A stretch of DNA of 64,000 nt from CAWKOH01 sp963851245 (lineage in GTDB: Bacteria; Actinomycetota; Acidimicrobiia; Acidimicrobiales; Palsa-688). Location: the NCBI GenBank assembly GCA_963851245.1, contig CAWKOH010000009.1, forward strand, positions 124,001 through 188,000, written 5' to 3'. The notes under the pieces are model-generated. The model was not told the DNA's origin and did no database searches. It saw only the letters and a list, made by a program, of their open reading frames with translations. Positions 25,850 to 34,858 of the stretch are shown here, piece after piece (position 1 is the first letter of the stretch; each line of letters opens with the position of its first letter). The position numbers and the translations under genes were made by a program.

Positions 25850-26651
25850 ATCTGGTCCAGCGGGCCGCCAATCCCCGGAGGTCCCCGTCCTCGTCCAACC
25901 AGGTGCCGATCGAGTCGAAACCAGTGTCCGCCAGGACGGGTATCAACTCTTCGTCCTCGTCACCACCTAGCTCTGTCAGCAGCCAGCCACCGGCGCGGAG
26001 GAGGTGCGCGGCCGCGTCGACGACACGGCGCAGTACCGAGAGTCCGTCCGGGCCACCGTCCAGAGCCGACCGAGGCTCGTATCGCTGGACGTCGGCGGGT
26101 AGAAAGCGCAGGTCCCCGGTAGGCACGTAGGGCGCCACCGCCGTCACTACGTCGAAGATGGCGGGGCGAAGGGGACGATGCAAGTCGCCGATGCAGGCCG
26201 CGACGCCGTTGCGACGAGCGCAGGCCACGGCCCGCCCGTCGTTGTCTACGCCGACGACCGTTGACGCCGGCACTTCGGCGGAAAGGTACACGGCTATCGC
26301 CCCGGATCCGGTGCAGAGGTCGGCCACCCGGCCACCCTGGGCTGGTAGGAGGGCAGCGGCCCGCCGGGCCAGCTGCTCGCTCTGGCCGCGGGGAACGTAG
26401 ATGCCGCGATCGACTCTCAAGGTGTGGCCGCAGAACCAGGTGGTGCCTGTGATCCAGGCCAATGGCTCCCCCTGCTCTCGCCGCGCCACCCATTCCTGGA
26501 GGGTGTCACCATCAGGAGCCGTCCCGATCAGCTGATCGGCTTCTTCCTCGGCGGCCACGCATCCGGCCGCTCGGAGCCGGTTGATCACCTCGGTGGTGGA
26601 CAGTCGCAACGTTGGCACGCTTCCAGTATGACTATCAGACCGCCACCGCAT
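25824..26651 (-). CDS. PrmC/HemK-related methyltransferase with a degenerate NPPY motif
   Basis: A SAM-dependent methyltransferase of up to 275 residues. VADLCTGSGAIAVYLSAEVPASTVVGVDNDGRAV is the cofactor-binding motif I and acidic loop. Where PrmC glutamine methyltransferases have NPPY, this protein has VVTAVAPYVPTGDL, so the Asn that contacts the Gln is absent; the PrmC-related subfamily often has NAPY, and this is one step further away. It may methylate another target or be inactive. A GTG at 26618 (VPTLRLSTTEV) is a likelier start than 26651. Confidence 0.8.
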   Translation of the reverse strand: MRWRSDSHTGSVPTLRLSTTEVINRLRAAGCVAAEEEADQLIGTAPDGDTLQEWVARREQGEPLAWITGTTWFCGHTLRVDRGIYVPRGQSEQLARRAAALLPAQGGRVADLCTGSGAIAVYLSAEVPASTVVGVDNDGRAVACARRNGVAACIGDLHRPLRPAIFDVVTAVAPYVPTGDLRFLPADVQRYEPRSALDGGPDGLSVLRRVVDAAAHLLRAGGWLLTELGGDEDEELIPVLADTGFDSIGTWLDEDGDLRGLAARWTRSNREVGRG

Positions 26652-26798
26652 TTCTCGGAAGAGAACGCCCGTTCAACCCGCTTACCAACGGTTGCGGCAT
26701 CCGATCCATAAAGACCGGACGAAGTCTGGCATCGTTGACTCGAACTACCGGGCCGAGATACTTTATTGGAGCTTGGCAATTATCGTGCCGTTTGACCT

Positions 26799-27236
26799 AT
26801 GGGTCAGGTCGGTCTCACAGAAAGGATCACCGCTGTTTTGAACCGCACAGGATGGTTGGTTTTCTCCGCCGTGGTGTTGATCATCGCCGGCATTATGCGC
26901 ATCTTCGACGCTATCTGGGCCTTCCGCTATAGCGGCACGCCCGTGGATGACTTGCACAACGCCTTGTTCGGTAGCAGCCTCACCGGCTACGGATGGCTCT
27001 GGTTGATAGTCGGCATCATTCTGATAGCTTCCGGATTCCTATTGCTGAGTCCGACCGCGACTATCAGTGCCGAGGTGGCCCGTTGGATAGGCGTATTTGC
27101 CGCTGCCATCGAAGCAATCACGGCCGTCACCTGGATGCCGTACTACCCCGTCTGGTCGCTCATCTATATAGGAACCGCCATCCTGGTTATCTACGGGCTA
27201 TCCAACGAGGTGGGGGCCGAAGCGACCCGTAACTAG
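26799..27236 (+). CDS. Small four-helix membrane protein (SPW/DUF7144-like), copy 1
   Basis: A 145-residue protein with four membrane helices: WLVFSAVVLIIAGIMRIFDAIWAF, GYGWLWLIVGIILIASGFLLL, VARWIGVFAAAIEAITAV and PVWSLIYIGTAILVIYGL. It is clearly paralogous to the protein at 37096-37497. That paralogue starts at the equivalent of LNRTGWLVF, so a TTG at 26838 (after AGAAAGG) may be the true start rather than ATG 26799. Function unknown. Its stop shares CTAG (27233-27236) with the convergent acyltransferase stop. Confidence 0.8.
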   Translation: MGQVGLTERITAVLNRTGWLVFSAVVLIIAGIMRIFDAIWAFRYSGTPVDDLHNALFGSSLTGYGWLWLIVGIILIASGFLLLSPTATISAEVARWIGVFAAAIEAITAVTWMPYYPVWSLIYIGTAILVIYGLSNEVGAEATRN

Positions 27237-29146
27237 CTGGAGCTCTGCTGAACACGGCTTTCGTAGTGGGCGCTTCCTAGCCCAACGAGTTGAGGCAGTA
27301 GGAACGGCCTCAGCCATTCTCCTCCCAGTGTGGAGAGATGTTCGTCGTCGGTGTCGCGGACCCTGACTCCGCCGATGGACGAAACGTAGTGCCCGTTGGG
27401 GTCGAGCATCTTGTTCAGGTCGATCACTGAAGCCTGACCGGGGTGTTCGGCCACGGCGGCGCGAACAACGGAGTTGTAGGCGTCGGTCCGGCTGGGAAGG
27501 TTCATGTCCCACGGTGATCCATTCGGCTGCACCGTCGTTTCAGCTATGTAAGGCAGGGTCAGGAAAGCGACGCGGGCGCCGTGTAACGATGCGATGCTGA
27601 TGATCTGGCTCAGCTCACTCTGAAGGTGGGCGTCGAAGTCGGGCTCCCCGACGTGGGTCCAGTGGCCGTCGTAGAGGCGGTCGATACTCTCCCAGCGGCC
27701 GAGTAGCACCGCCACGACGTCGGGGTCAGTCTGGGTGACCAGCCGAGCCCAGCTGGTCTGCCACTCTGGGCAACCCTGAGACGCTTTGGACACCACTCCC
27801 ATCACGTTGACTGTGGTCTCCGGGTCGAGGTCGCATCCCACCGAGGCCGCATTGTTGATGGAGATGCCCCAGTCGGCCGCCTCCACGCCCAATCCTTTGC
27901 CGAGGGTCAGCGCCATCGAGTCGCCGATGAGGACGGCTCGCTCGGGATTAGCGGCGTCCGCTGCGGTCGAGGTGTGGTTGGCCGCTGGCGGTTGATGTGA
28001 AGGTGGCAACGACACCGAGGCCGTAGCGCTGGGGGTGACGGTCACGGCCAATAGGGCCACGACGAGGACGACAGGGACTCCCGCGGCTGCCAGCCCCACC
28101 AGCGCCGGCGAAGGCCGCCTGCTTGATCGCCAGCGCAGGACAAGCGGCTGCCGGGTTCGAATCGGTGTCTCGATGAACCGGTAGGAAAGGTCAGCCACGG
28201 CGAAGGTGACGGCGAAGCGAACGACGAGAAGGGGGAGGTGGCTCAACCCGGTTCTGGGGTAGGTCAGTAGGAGGAACACGGGCCAGTGGTAGAGGTAGAG
28301 CCCATAGGAGATGCGGCCGGTGTAGCGCAGCGGGCCCCACGACAGAAGCCGGCTCAGTAGATCGCGAGGACGGACGACTGTCACGGCGACGACGGCGGCG
28401 GTGGAGAGCCCGACCAGGAGGAACCCGCCTTCGTACAAGAAGGGTCCCGTTCCTTGCACGGCGTGAAGGCAAAACGCCAGGCCCGCCGCCCCTGCGATGC
28501 CGAGCGCACCGATCAGGCGGCTCGGCTGGCGCGACCAGCCGGCATCCTTGGCCATCGGTACCAGGAGGGCGAGGGCGGCCCCGACCATGATCGATTGGGC
28601 CCGGGTGTCCGTGCCGTAGTACAGACGGTTCACGGACGCACCGCCCAGGTACAGCGCCGCGCACACCGCGGCCGAGCCAGCTGCCAGGAGCCCGGCGGTC
28701 CAGCCCAGGCCGCGGCGTCCGAACCGCCTGAGGACCAGCAGCACCACTATCGGCCATACCAGGTAGAACTGCTCCTCGACGGCGAGGGACCAGGTGTGGA
28801 GCAGTGGGGAGGGCGGAGCGTACCGGTTGAAGTAGTTCTGACCCGCCGTGATGTAGTGCCAGTTGGCCACATAGCCGAGGGTGGACAGAGCGTCGCCGCG
28901 AAGCACGGCCGGGGAGATACCCGTGCCGACCCAGCGGGCATAGGCGCAAACGCCGGCGAGAAGCACGAAGAGGCCCGGTAAGAGTCGCCGGGCTCGACGG
29001 GCCCAGAACTGGCGCAGTCTGATGGTGCCGGTCCGGGCGTGTTCACCCAGGAGCAGCGATGTGACCAGGTATCCGGACAGGACGAAGAAGACGTCGACCC
29101 CCAGCAGCCCGCCGCCGACGGCCTGAACTCCGGCATGGAAGAGCAT
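27233..29146 (-). CDS. Membrane O-acyltransferase with C-terminal SGNH domain (OafA/OatA-like)
   Basis: A protein of at least 637 residues. The first 350 are the acyltransferase-3 fold with about ten helices (DVFFVLSGYLVTSLLL, FWARRARRLLPGLFV, HTWSLAVEEQFYLVWPI); the rest is an SGNH-type extracytoplasmic domain (AVLIGDSMALTLGKGLG, then DTDDEHLSTLGGEWL near the end). It would carry acyl groups across the membrane onto cell-wall glycans. Family-like sequence (VPGLDGVRAIAVLAVMLFHAG) continues upstream of ATG 29146 in an open frame, but no ATG/GTG/TTG is found there; a CTG at 29263 or an upstream indel is possible. Confidence 0.85.
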   Translation of the reverse strand: MLFHAGVQAVGGGLLGVDVFFVLSGYLVTSLLLGEHARTGTIRLRQFWARRARRLLPGLFVLLAGVCAYARWVGTGISPAVLRGDALSTLGYVANWHYITAGQNYFNRYAPPSPLLHTWSLAVEEQFYLVWPIVVLLVLRRFGRRGLGWTAGLLAAGSAAVCAALYLGGASVNRLYYGTDTRAQSIMVGAALALLVPMAKDAGWSRQPSRLIGALGIAGAAGLAFCLHAVQGTGPFLYEGGFLLVGLSTAAVVAVTVVRPRDLLSRLLSWGPLRYTGRISYGLYLYHWPVFLLLTYPRTGLSHLPLLVVRFAVTFAVADLSYRFIETPIRTRQPLVLRWRSSRRPSPALVGLAAAGVPVVLVVALLAVTVTPSATASVSLPPSHQPPAANHTSTAADAANPERAVLIGDSMALTLGKGLGVEAADWGISINNAASVGCDLDPETTVNVMGVVSKASQGCPEWQTSWARLVTQTDPDVVAVLLGRWESIDRLYDGHWTHVGEPDFDAHLQSELSQIISIASLHGARVAFLTLPYIAETTVQPNGSPWDMNLPSRTDAYNSVVRAAVAEHPGQASVIDLNKMLDPNGHYVSSIGGVRVRDTDDEHLSTLGGEWLRPFLLPQLVGLGSAHYESRVQQSSS

Positions 29147-29354
29147 TACGGCCAGAACAGCAATGGCGCGGACGCCGTCCAGGCCGGGAACGAGGCGCGC
29201 ACCGGTCCGGCCGACGACCGGGGCTGGCCCCCCTTCTGCGAGGGATGGCTCGCTACTGCTCAGAAGTTTCTCCCCTCGGTACGGCTCAGGCTGGGCGGAC
29301 CTCCCAGGGTACCCAAATGAGCGTGCGTAACGACACCGCCTAGAGTGGCCTCCT

Positions 29355-30776
29355 GTGATACAAGCGGGGAGGCAGGCCGGCGGGCACCCACAGCCCTGGC
29401 ATGCCAGATGGCGCTGGTGGCTGTGGCTCGCCTTCTGGACCGCCCTGGGCCTCGGAATCCGCCTCGGAACTGTCTTCGGCCGGCCGCATCGGGTAGCCGG
29501 CGGGGATGCGTACTACTACCACAATGCCGCCAACCTGCTCGTGGGGGGCAAAGGTTTCATCAACCCCTTTCTCTACTATGGGCACCATCAGACGGTGCAG
29601 ACGGCATCGTTCCCGCCGGGGTTCGTGTTTGTCCTCGCGGCCGTCGCCCTCATCGGGTTCAAGAGCTACTTTGCCCAGCGGATCTGGTGCTGCATCATCG
29701 GCGCCGCCGCCATCACTCTGTGTGGGCTCACAGGCCGCGAGATAGCGGGCCGGAGGGTGGGTCTGATCGCGGCCGCCTTGATTGCGGTGTACCCCAACGT
29801 CTGGATGAGCGACGAACTGGCCCTGTCAGAGGCCCTCTCACCCCTTCTGGTCGCTCTGGTACTCCTCATGGCATACCGCTTCTGGAAGCGGCCAGGGCTG
29901 CGCACGGTGGTGTGGTTCGGACTATCCATCGGGGTGGCAGCCCTGGCTCGTGACGAACTGGCCTTGCTGGGCCTGTTCATCCTGGTCCCGATGGTGCTCA
30001 TGGCCAAGGCGCTCACGTGGCGGCGCCGGCTGGCTTTGGTGGTCGTCGGTGGCCTGGTCGGGCTGTTGGTCGTTGCCCCCTGGGTCGGTTACAACTTCAG
30101 CCGCTTCAAGAACCCCGTCTTCATCAGTTCGGGCCTGGGTGTCACGCTCGCGTCGGCGAACTGCAACGCCACCTATTACGGCGCCCTGGAAGGGTACTGG
30201 GACTTCAACTGCGCCTCAAGGGCGCCCATCGACCTCAATGCAGACGAGTCCGTTCAGGCTTCGCAAGCTCAGCGGTACGCCACGAAGTACATCAAGTCGC
30301 ACGAGGGCCGGTTCGTGACGGTTGAGGGGGCCCGATTGGGTCGGGCGTTCGGCTTCTTCCGTCCGGGTCAGCAGATTCACCTCGACGCGGGTATCGAGAC
30401 ACGGCCCTATCATTGGGCCTTGGTCGGTTTGGGGATGTACTACGCGATGGTCGCACTTTCATTAGGGGGAATCGTGATCCTTCGGCGCCGGCGCATTCCG
30501 GTGCTGCCCCTGCTCGCAGTGGGTCTCGAGGTGATCGTGGCGGTGACCCTGTCATTCGGCAATACGCGCTATCGCACTCCGTTCGAAGTCTCGTTGGCGC
30601 TTCTGACCGCGGTAACGCTCGATTGGATCTGGGACCGGGGCCGGCACAGCAAGGACGATTCGGGCGAGGCAGCCGACCCGGCGCCGGCTCCAGCACCGTT
30701 CGCCGGTCGGGATGAAAGCGAGGCGTCCGATGCGGGTGTGCCGGCCCCGGCCGGTCTGTCCACCCCGTCGGGATAG
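29355..30776 (+). CDS. Polytopic membrane glycosyltransferase (GT39/ArnT-like)
   Basis: A 473-residue membrane protein with roughly ten helices. The first external loop GRPHRVAGGDAYYYHNAANLLVGGKGFINPF contains the acidic residue typical of GT-C enzymes, and SFPPGFVFVLAAVALIG follows. Such enzymes transfer sugars from polyprenyl phosphate on the outer face of the membrane. The C-terminus (about 40 residues) is acidic and Pro/Ala-rich. TAGAGT ends 8 nt before the GTG start. The next genes encode a GT2 enzyme and DUF2304, which could supply its lipid-linked sugar. Confidence 0.82.
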   Translation: MIQAGRQAGGHPQPWHARWRWWLWLAFWTALGLGIRLGTVFGRPHRVAGGDAYYYHNAANLLVGGKGFINPFLYYGHHQTVQTASFPPGFVFVLAAVALIGFKSYFAQRIWCCIIGAAAITLCGLTGREIAGRRVGLIAAALIAVYPNVWMSDELALSEALSPLLVALVLLMAYRFWKRPGLRTVVWFGLSIGVAALARDELALLGLFILVPMVLMAKALTWRRRLALVVVGGLVGLLVVAPWVGYNFSRFKNPVFISSGLGVTLASANCNATYYGALEGYWDFNCASRAPIDLNADESVQASQAQRYATKYIKSHEGRFVTVEGARLGRAFGFFRPGQQIHLDAGIETRPYHWALVGLGMYYAMVALSLGGIVILRRRRIPVLPLLAVGLEVIVAVTLSFGNTRYRTPFEVSLALLTAVTLDWIWDRGRHSKDDSGEAADPAPAPAPFAGRDESEASDAGVPAPAGLSTPSG

Positions 30777-30788
30777 AGGGCGGGGTTG

Positions 30789-31535
30789 ATGGAGCTCGAT
30801 ACCGACGTGCTGGTCGTAATCCCGGCTTACAACGAGGCTGATTCGTTGAGGGCCGTCGTGTCGGAGGTATTCGAGTCGGCCCCGAAGGTTCACATCCTCG
30901 TGGTTGACGACGCCTCGACCGATGAGACCGCGACCGTGGGCCGAAAGGCCGGGGCCGAGGTGGTCACCAACGTCTTCAATCTCGGTGTGGGCGGGGCGAT
31001 GCGGGTGGGATTCCGCTACGCCGCCGCCAAGGGCTATAGAGCCTTGGTCCAGGTCGATGGGGACGGCCAGCACGACCCGCACGACCTCGAGCGTCTGCTG
31101 GGCCCCTTAGACGATCGGCCCAACCCGATGGTGGCGATCGGGGCTCGCTTCGCCGGCCGAGGTGGGTACGACGCACCGAGAGCGCGCCGGTGGGCGATGC
31201 GCCTACTGGCCTGGTATCTCTCGCGAATAACGCACGTCCATCTCACGGACGTCACTTCAGGCTTCCGGGCGCACAATCGGGCGGCCATAGAGCTGTTCGC
31301 CAAGACCTACCCGGCCGACTACTTGGCTGACACGGTGGAATCGCTTGTGATCGCCATCGAGGCCGGAGGCGCCGTGACCCAGGTCCCGGTGTCGATGCGG
31401 TTGCGCACCGGGGGATCCCCGAGTCAGTCAAGCTTCCGCGCCACCGCCTATCTCGTCAGGGTCACGCTCATGCTGGCCCTGGCCGTCTTTCGCCGTCACT
31501 CGGCCCGACCCGATACCACGGAGGCACTTCCATGA
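30789..31535 (+). CDS. Family 2 glycosyltransferase (polyprenyl-phosphate sugar synthase-like)
   Basis: A 248-residue cytosolic GT-A enzyme: VLVVIPAYNEADSLRAVVSEVFES, LVVDDASTDETATVGRKAGAEVVTNVFNLGVGGAMRVGFRYA, and VQVDGDGQHDPHDLERLLGPL with the metal-binding DGD. This layout is that of dolichol/polyprenyl-phosphate mannosyl- or glucosyltransferases. It follows the membrane glycosyltransferase after 12 bp. A TTG directly before the ATG is an alternative start. It overlaps the DUF2304 gene by ATGA. Confidence 0.88.
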   Translation: MELDTDVLVVIPAYNEADSLRAVVSEVFESAPKVHILVVDDASTDETATVGRKAGAEVVTNVFNLGVGGAMRVGFRYAAAKGYRALVQVDGDGQHDPHDLERLLGPLDDRPNPMVAIGARFAGRGGYDAPRARRWAMRLLAWYLSRITHVHLTDVTSGFRAHNRAAIELFAKTYPADYLADTVESLVIAIEAGGAVTQVPVSMRLRTGGSPSQSSFRATAYLVRVTLMLALAVFRRHSARPDTTEALP

Positions 31536-31960
31536 GCGGAGTACACGTAATCGCCCTGATCAGCGCCCTGGCCACCTTGAGCGTCATCGTGGAGCTTTCC
31601 CGGCGCCGCCAGTTGCGCGAGAAGTACGCCGTCGTGTGGCTGGGCGTCTGTGTCGTGGTGGCGGTCATCGCCATCGCGCCCGGTCTGTTCAATCACGCGG
31701 CCCACGCCATGGGGGTCATCAGTCCGCCGGACCTACTGACCGTCCTGGCCGCCCTTTTCCTCCTGGTCGTGTGTGTTTACCTCAGCTGGGAGCTCGGCCG
31801 CATGGAGGACAGGACCCGTCTGCTGGCTGAAGAGGTGGCCTTGTTGCGCAACGGTCTCGAAGAGCTGCGACCCCCCGAAGGTGACATCAACCCTGACAAC
31901 CCGGGATCTGATGACGTTCACGCCGTCCCGGCGAACCATTCGATTGGGAAAGCTCAGTGA
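31532..31960 (+). CDS. DUF2304 membrane protein
   Basis: A 142-residue protein. It has three helices (VIALISALATLSVIVELS, VVWLGVCVVVAVIAIAPG, PPDLLTVLAALFLLVVCVYLSWELGRMED) with the conserved RRRQLREKYAVVW loop, then a coiled segment (LLAEEVALLRNGLEELR). DUF2304 proteins are regularly encoded next to GT2 enzymes of lipid-sugar synthesis, as here, and are thought to be membrane partners. The start overlaps the GT2 stop (ATGA). Confidence 0.85.
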   Translation: MSGVHVIALISALATLSVIVELSRRRQLREKYAVVWLGVCVVVAVIAIAPGLFNHAAHAMGVISPPDLLTVLAALFLLVVCVYLSWELGRMEDRTRLLAEEVALLRNGLEELRPPEGDINPDNPGSDDVHAVPANHSIGKAQ

Positions 31961-32403
31961 CCGAAGACATGATCCGGCGCGTGGCGGATGAGCTCGAGAT
32001 AAGGAATCTGGTCGCCCGCCTGGCTCACATGGCCGACATGGGCGACCTGGAGAGTGAATACCTTCCCCTCTTCGTTGAGGACGCAGAGTGGGTGTTCCCC
32101 GGGAGCGGCGACTCGGCCGCAACCGTGGCCACCGTGACTGGACACGGCGAGATCCTCACCGATCGGCGCCAGCGCCGGGCATCAGGCTTCCAGGGTCCGG
32201 GCACGAACACCCGCCACTTGAACACCACTCTGGCGGTGAAGGTGGACGGGTCCGATACGGCCACGGCAGAGTCGTACTGGCTTTTCATCGGCGACACCGA
32301 TACGGGCGAGCCCCGCTTGCGGGGAGTCGGGCGCTATCACGACACCTTCCGGCGGACGCCCGCCGGTTGGAAGCTGGTTCGCCGGCAGATAGTCCCGGGC
32401 TAA
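31957..32403 (+). CDS. SnoaL/NTF2-like protein
   Basis: A 148-residue cone-fold protein: EIRNLVARLAHMADMGDLESEYLPLFVEDAEWVFP is the usual N-terminal helix pair of SnoaL-like proteins, and GVGRYHDTFRRTPAGWKLVRRQIVPG the C-terminal strands. Members are isomerases, dehydratases or binding proteins; nothing fixes the substrate. GTG start overlaps the DUF2304 stop (GTGA), so it is the last gene of the sugar operon. Its stop shares CTAA (32400-32403) with the convergent MFS gene. Confidence 0.8.
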   Translation: MTEDMIRRVADELEIRNLVARLAHMADMGDLESEYLPLFVEDAEWVFPGSGDSAATVATVTGHGEILTDRRQRRASGFQGPGTNTRHLNTTLAVKVDGSDTATAESYWLFIGDTDTGEPRLRGVGRYHDTFRRTPAGWKLVRRQIVPG

Positions 32404-34031
32404 GAAGTCCCGGGTTCGTCATCGCCCGAGCCGGCAACTCCGGGTTGGAGCACTGGGATCCTCCGGCTGATCCAACCGGTCAGGCCGATGATTGCCAGCA
32501 CGGCCAGTGCGGCGCGGAGGCCGTCGAGACGAGCCTGGCTGTTCTCGTGGACGATGGCGTCGGCCGCGGCGGGAGGTACGCCGGCGTCTTTGAGGGCCGC
32601 GTGGAGCTGGGCGTCGGAGACGAAGGGCACCCCGGAGGCGAGCTTCACGCTGGCTTCGGCCTTAACCGATTCGGGGACGGCCGGGTTGCTCTCGATCCCG
32701 CTGAAGAATGAGGTCGTCAGCGCCGAGATGAGCACGGCTCCGGCCAAAGCGGTTCCCAAAGACGCCCCGAGGTTGGTAATGGTGTTCTGGAGCCCGCCGA
32801 TCTCGCCGGCCTGCTCGTCGGGTACGGAGGAGACGGTGACACTCCCCAGTTGCGACGCCAGGGCGCCGATCCCCAGACCGATGAGGAGCATGGGCCAGGT
32901 CACTATCTCGGGACCGGCGCCGGCTTCGAGCGCGGCAATGAAGACGACGATGCCGGCCCACATGCACACGAAGCCGAACCGCACCACCCGTCGCGGTGAG
33001 GCGTTGGGGCGCAGCTTGGGGATCCCGACGGCGGCCAGGAGCAAGGTGATCGACAGGGGGAGGAGTCGGACTCCAGTGTCGATCGCGGACAATCCCAGCG
33101 CCACCGACAAGAAGAGCGGGATCGTGAAGAACAACCCGGCCTGGAGTAGGTACTGGAGGAAGAAGGCGATCAACCCGCCTTGCAGGGTCTGAACCCGGAG
33201 GATGGCGGGATTGACAAGCGGTTCGGCGCCCTGAGCTATCCGGTGGCTCTCCCATAGGAGGAACACCATGACCACTGCCCCCCCGCCCAGGATCAGCCAG
33301 ATCGATGGTGACAGCCCCACCCAGGTAGGGGCGGACGGCTTCGGCTTAACAAACCCCCACTCGCCTCCTTTGAGCACACCGATCACGATCATGGCCAGGC
33401 CAAGGGCCGAGAGTGCGGTGCCCACCAGGTCCAGCCGCACCCGAGCTTCTGGGGGAACGTCGGCCATCCGCCGGGTGAGCACGAGTATGACCAGGACAAT
33501 GATCACCTCTCCTGCGAACACCCAACGCCAGGAGGCGTAGGTGGTGAAGAGGCCACCGATCAGTGGCCCGGCCGCCACGGCGATGGCGCCTGCCGAGGCC
33601 ACCAGTCCGTACGCCCGGGGCCTCTCGTCCGTACCGAAGTTAGACGCTATAAGCGCCACGATGGCCGGGAGAATGAGGGCGGCGCCGATCCCTTCGAGAA
33701 ACGACCATCCCAGGATCAGCACCACGAGAGTTGGAGATACGGCCGTTACCAGCGAGCCGGTGCCGTAGATCACGCAGCCGATCGCGAAGGCTCGTTTGCG
33801 GCCCATGATCTGGCCCAACTTTCCGCCGGTGATCATTAACGTCGCCATGACCAGGGTGTAGAGCGTTATGGCGGTCTGGATGCCCGTCACGGTGGTTCCG
33901 ACGTCCTTCGCCACCGTCGCGATGGACACGTTCATGACCGAACTGTCGAGGGTCATGAGGAACTGGCCGGCCGCCAGGGTCAGAAGGACGATCCCTGTCG
34001 CGCTGCTCCGGTTCTCGACTGCTTCAGCCAT
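32400..34031 (-). CDS. MFS multidrug transporter (EmrB/QacA, 14-helix DHA2)
   Basis: A 543-residue transporter: FLMTLDSSVMNVSIATVAKDVGTTVTGIQTAITLYTLVMATLMITGGKLGQIMGRKRAF is the classic DHA2 N-terminus with the Asp in helix 1 and the loop 2-3 motif. Length and helix count fit the 14-helix group. The C-terminal 100 residues include an extra loop (FFSGIESNPAVPESVKAEASVKLASGVP), as in other actinobacterial members, then a last helix. It should export drugs or lipids using protons. TAGTGT ends 6 nt before the ATG start. Confidence 0.92.
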   Translation of the reverse strand: MAEAVENRSSATGIVLLTLAAGQFLMTLDSSVMNVSIATVAKDVGTTVTGIQTAITLYTLVMATLMITGGKLGQIMGRKRAFAIGCVIYGTGSLVTAVSPTLVVLILGWSFLEGIGAALILPAIVALIASNFGTDERPRAYGLVASAGAIAVAAGPLIGGLFTTYASWRWVFAGEVIIVLVILVLTRRMADVPPEARVRLDLVGTALSALGLAMIVIGVLKGGEWGFVKPKPSAPTWVGLSPSIWLILGGGAVVMVFLLWESHRIAQGAEPLVNPAILRVQTLQGGLIAFFLQYLLQAGLFFTIPLFLSVALGLSAIDTGVRLLPLSITLLLAAVGIPKLRPNASPRRVVRFGFVCMWAGIVVFIAALEAGAGPEIVTWPMLLIGLGIGALASQLGSVTVSSVPDEQAGEIGGLQNTITNLGASLGTALAGAVLISALTTSFFSGIESNPAVPESVKAEASVKLASGVPFVSDAQLHAALKDAGVPPAAADAIVHENSQARLDGLRAALAVLAIIGLTGWISRRIPVLQPGVAGSGDDEPGTS

Positions 34032-34489
34032 CGCCCAACACTAGAAGGGGAGAGCTGCCAGCCGCCTTATGGTCAGCGGGCGCGCCGCGACGAGCACGTC
34101 CATCACCGGTACGGAGCCCGGTCGGGGAGCGGGCAGGGATGCCCGCCGTTCGCCCCCATGACCCGGCTGTCGTCAAGTGTCCAAACCCTGTCGCCAGGAG
34201 CCGATACCCAATGCGGCGGCCTCCCCGATAATGGGAAGCGATATCGCCTTCTGACCCCCTGCCGGCGGCATCTGAGAAGTCTCAAGGCCGGGCGGGTCCG
34301 CAGGTGCCACCCGGGGTATGTCAGGGTGCCCCCGGCGCCTGTCCTTTTTCGGAGACCCGCCTGCAGAGAGCGCCCGCGTTTCCGCCGCGGGCGCTCTCTC
34401 GCGTCAGGAGGCAGGGTCGTCGTGTGCCGCCGGATGTCGAAAGTATGTCGCCAATTGTCGAGATGGAGTCGGCAACTTTTGGGGACAAA
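34032..34489. other. Intergenic region without a supported gene
   Basis: Apart from the promoter box of the MFS gene at its left edge and the stem-loop at 34365-34399, I see no coding pattern here. Short open frames exist on both strands but lack family features. Confidence 0.5.
34365..34399. terminator. Long perfect stem-loop
   Basis: AGAGAGCGCCCGCG (34365-34378) and CGCGGGCGCTCTCT (34386-34399) are perfect complements around a 7-nt loop. No T-run follows on either strand and no gene ends close by, so it may be a terminator, a transcription barrier or a structured RNA element. Confidence 0.5.
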
Positions 34490-34854
34490 TGCCCGTGGTG
34501 GTCACGGAGGCGCTGCGGATGAATGGTGAGTGGAACGCCGGCGATGCGACCTATAAGGCGATCGGCACGGGGAGACGCCGGGTGATCGTGTACGGTCCAA
34601 CGAAGAAGAGCCGGGTGGCGTCGGCCTGTAAGAGCGCCATCCGTTCCTGGAACTGGACTGTGGTTGTTGCGGTGGCCTTCATGATCGCGCTGGTAGTGTC
34701 TAGCTCCGTGAGCAGCCATACGGCGGCTCCGGCCGCCTTGGGCGGCCGGCCATCCACCCACTCCAAGGGCGTGCTGTCAGCGTGGCCCACTGGTCCTCGA
34801 GCCGCTGCCCGCGGGCCGGCATTCATCCCCTCCCCAGCGCGTCGCGACGCCTGA
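34490..34854 (+). CDS. Possible small single-helix membrane protein
   Basis: An open frame of 121 codons from ATG 34490 (second Met at 34520). It has a basic stretch (GRRRVIVYGPTKKSRVASACKSAIRSWNW), one clear membrane helix (TVVVAVAFMIALVVSSSVSS) and a low-complexity tail. It ends 5 bp before the stop of the convergent AraC gene. No homologue is recognised and codon bias is weak, so this is a doubtful gene. Confidence 0.25.
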
Positions 34855-34858
34855 TGGC

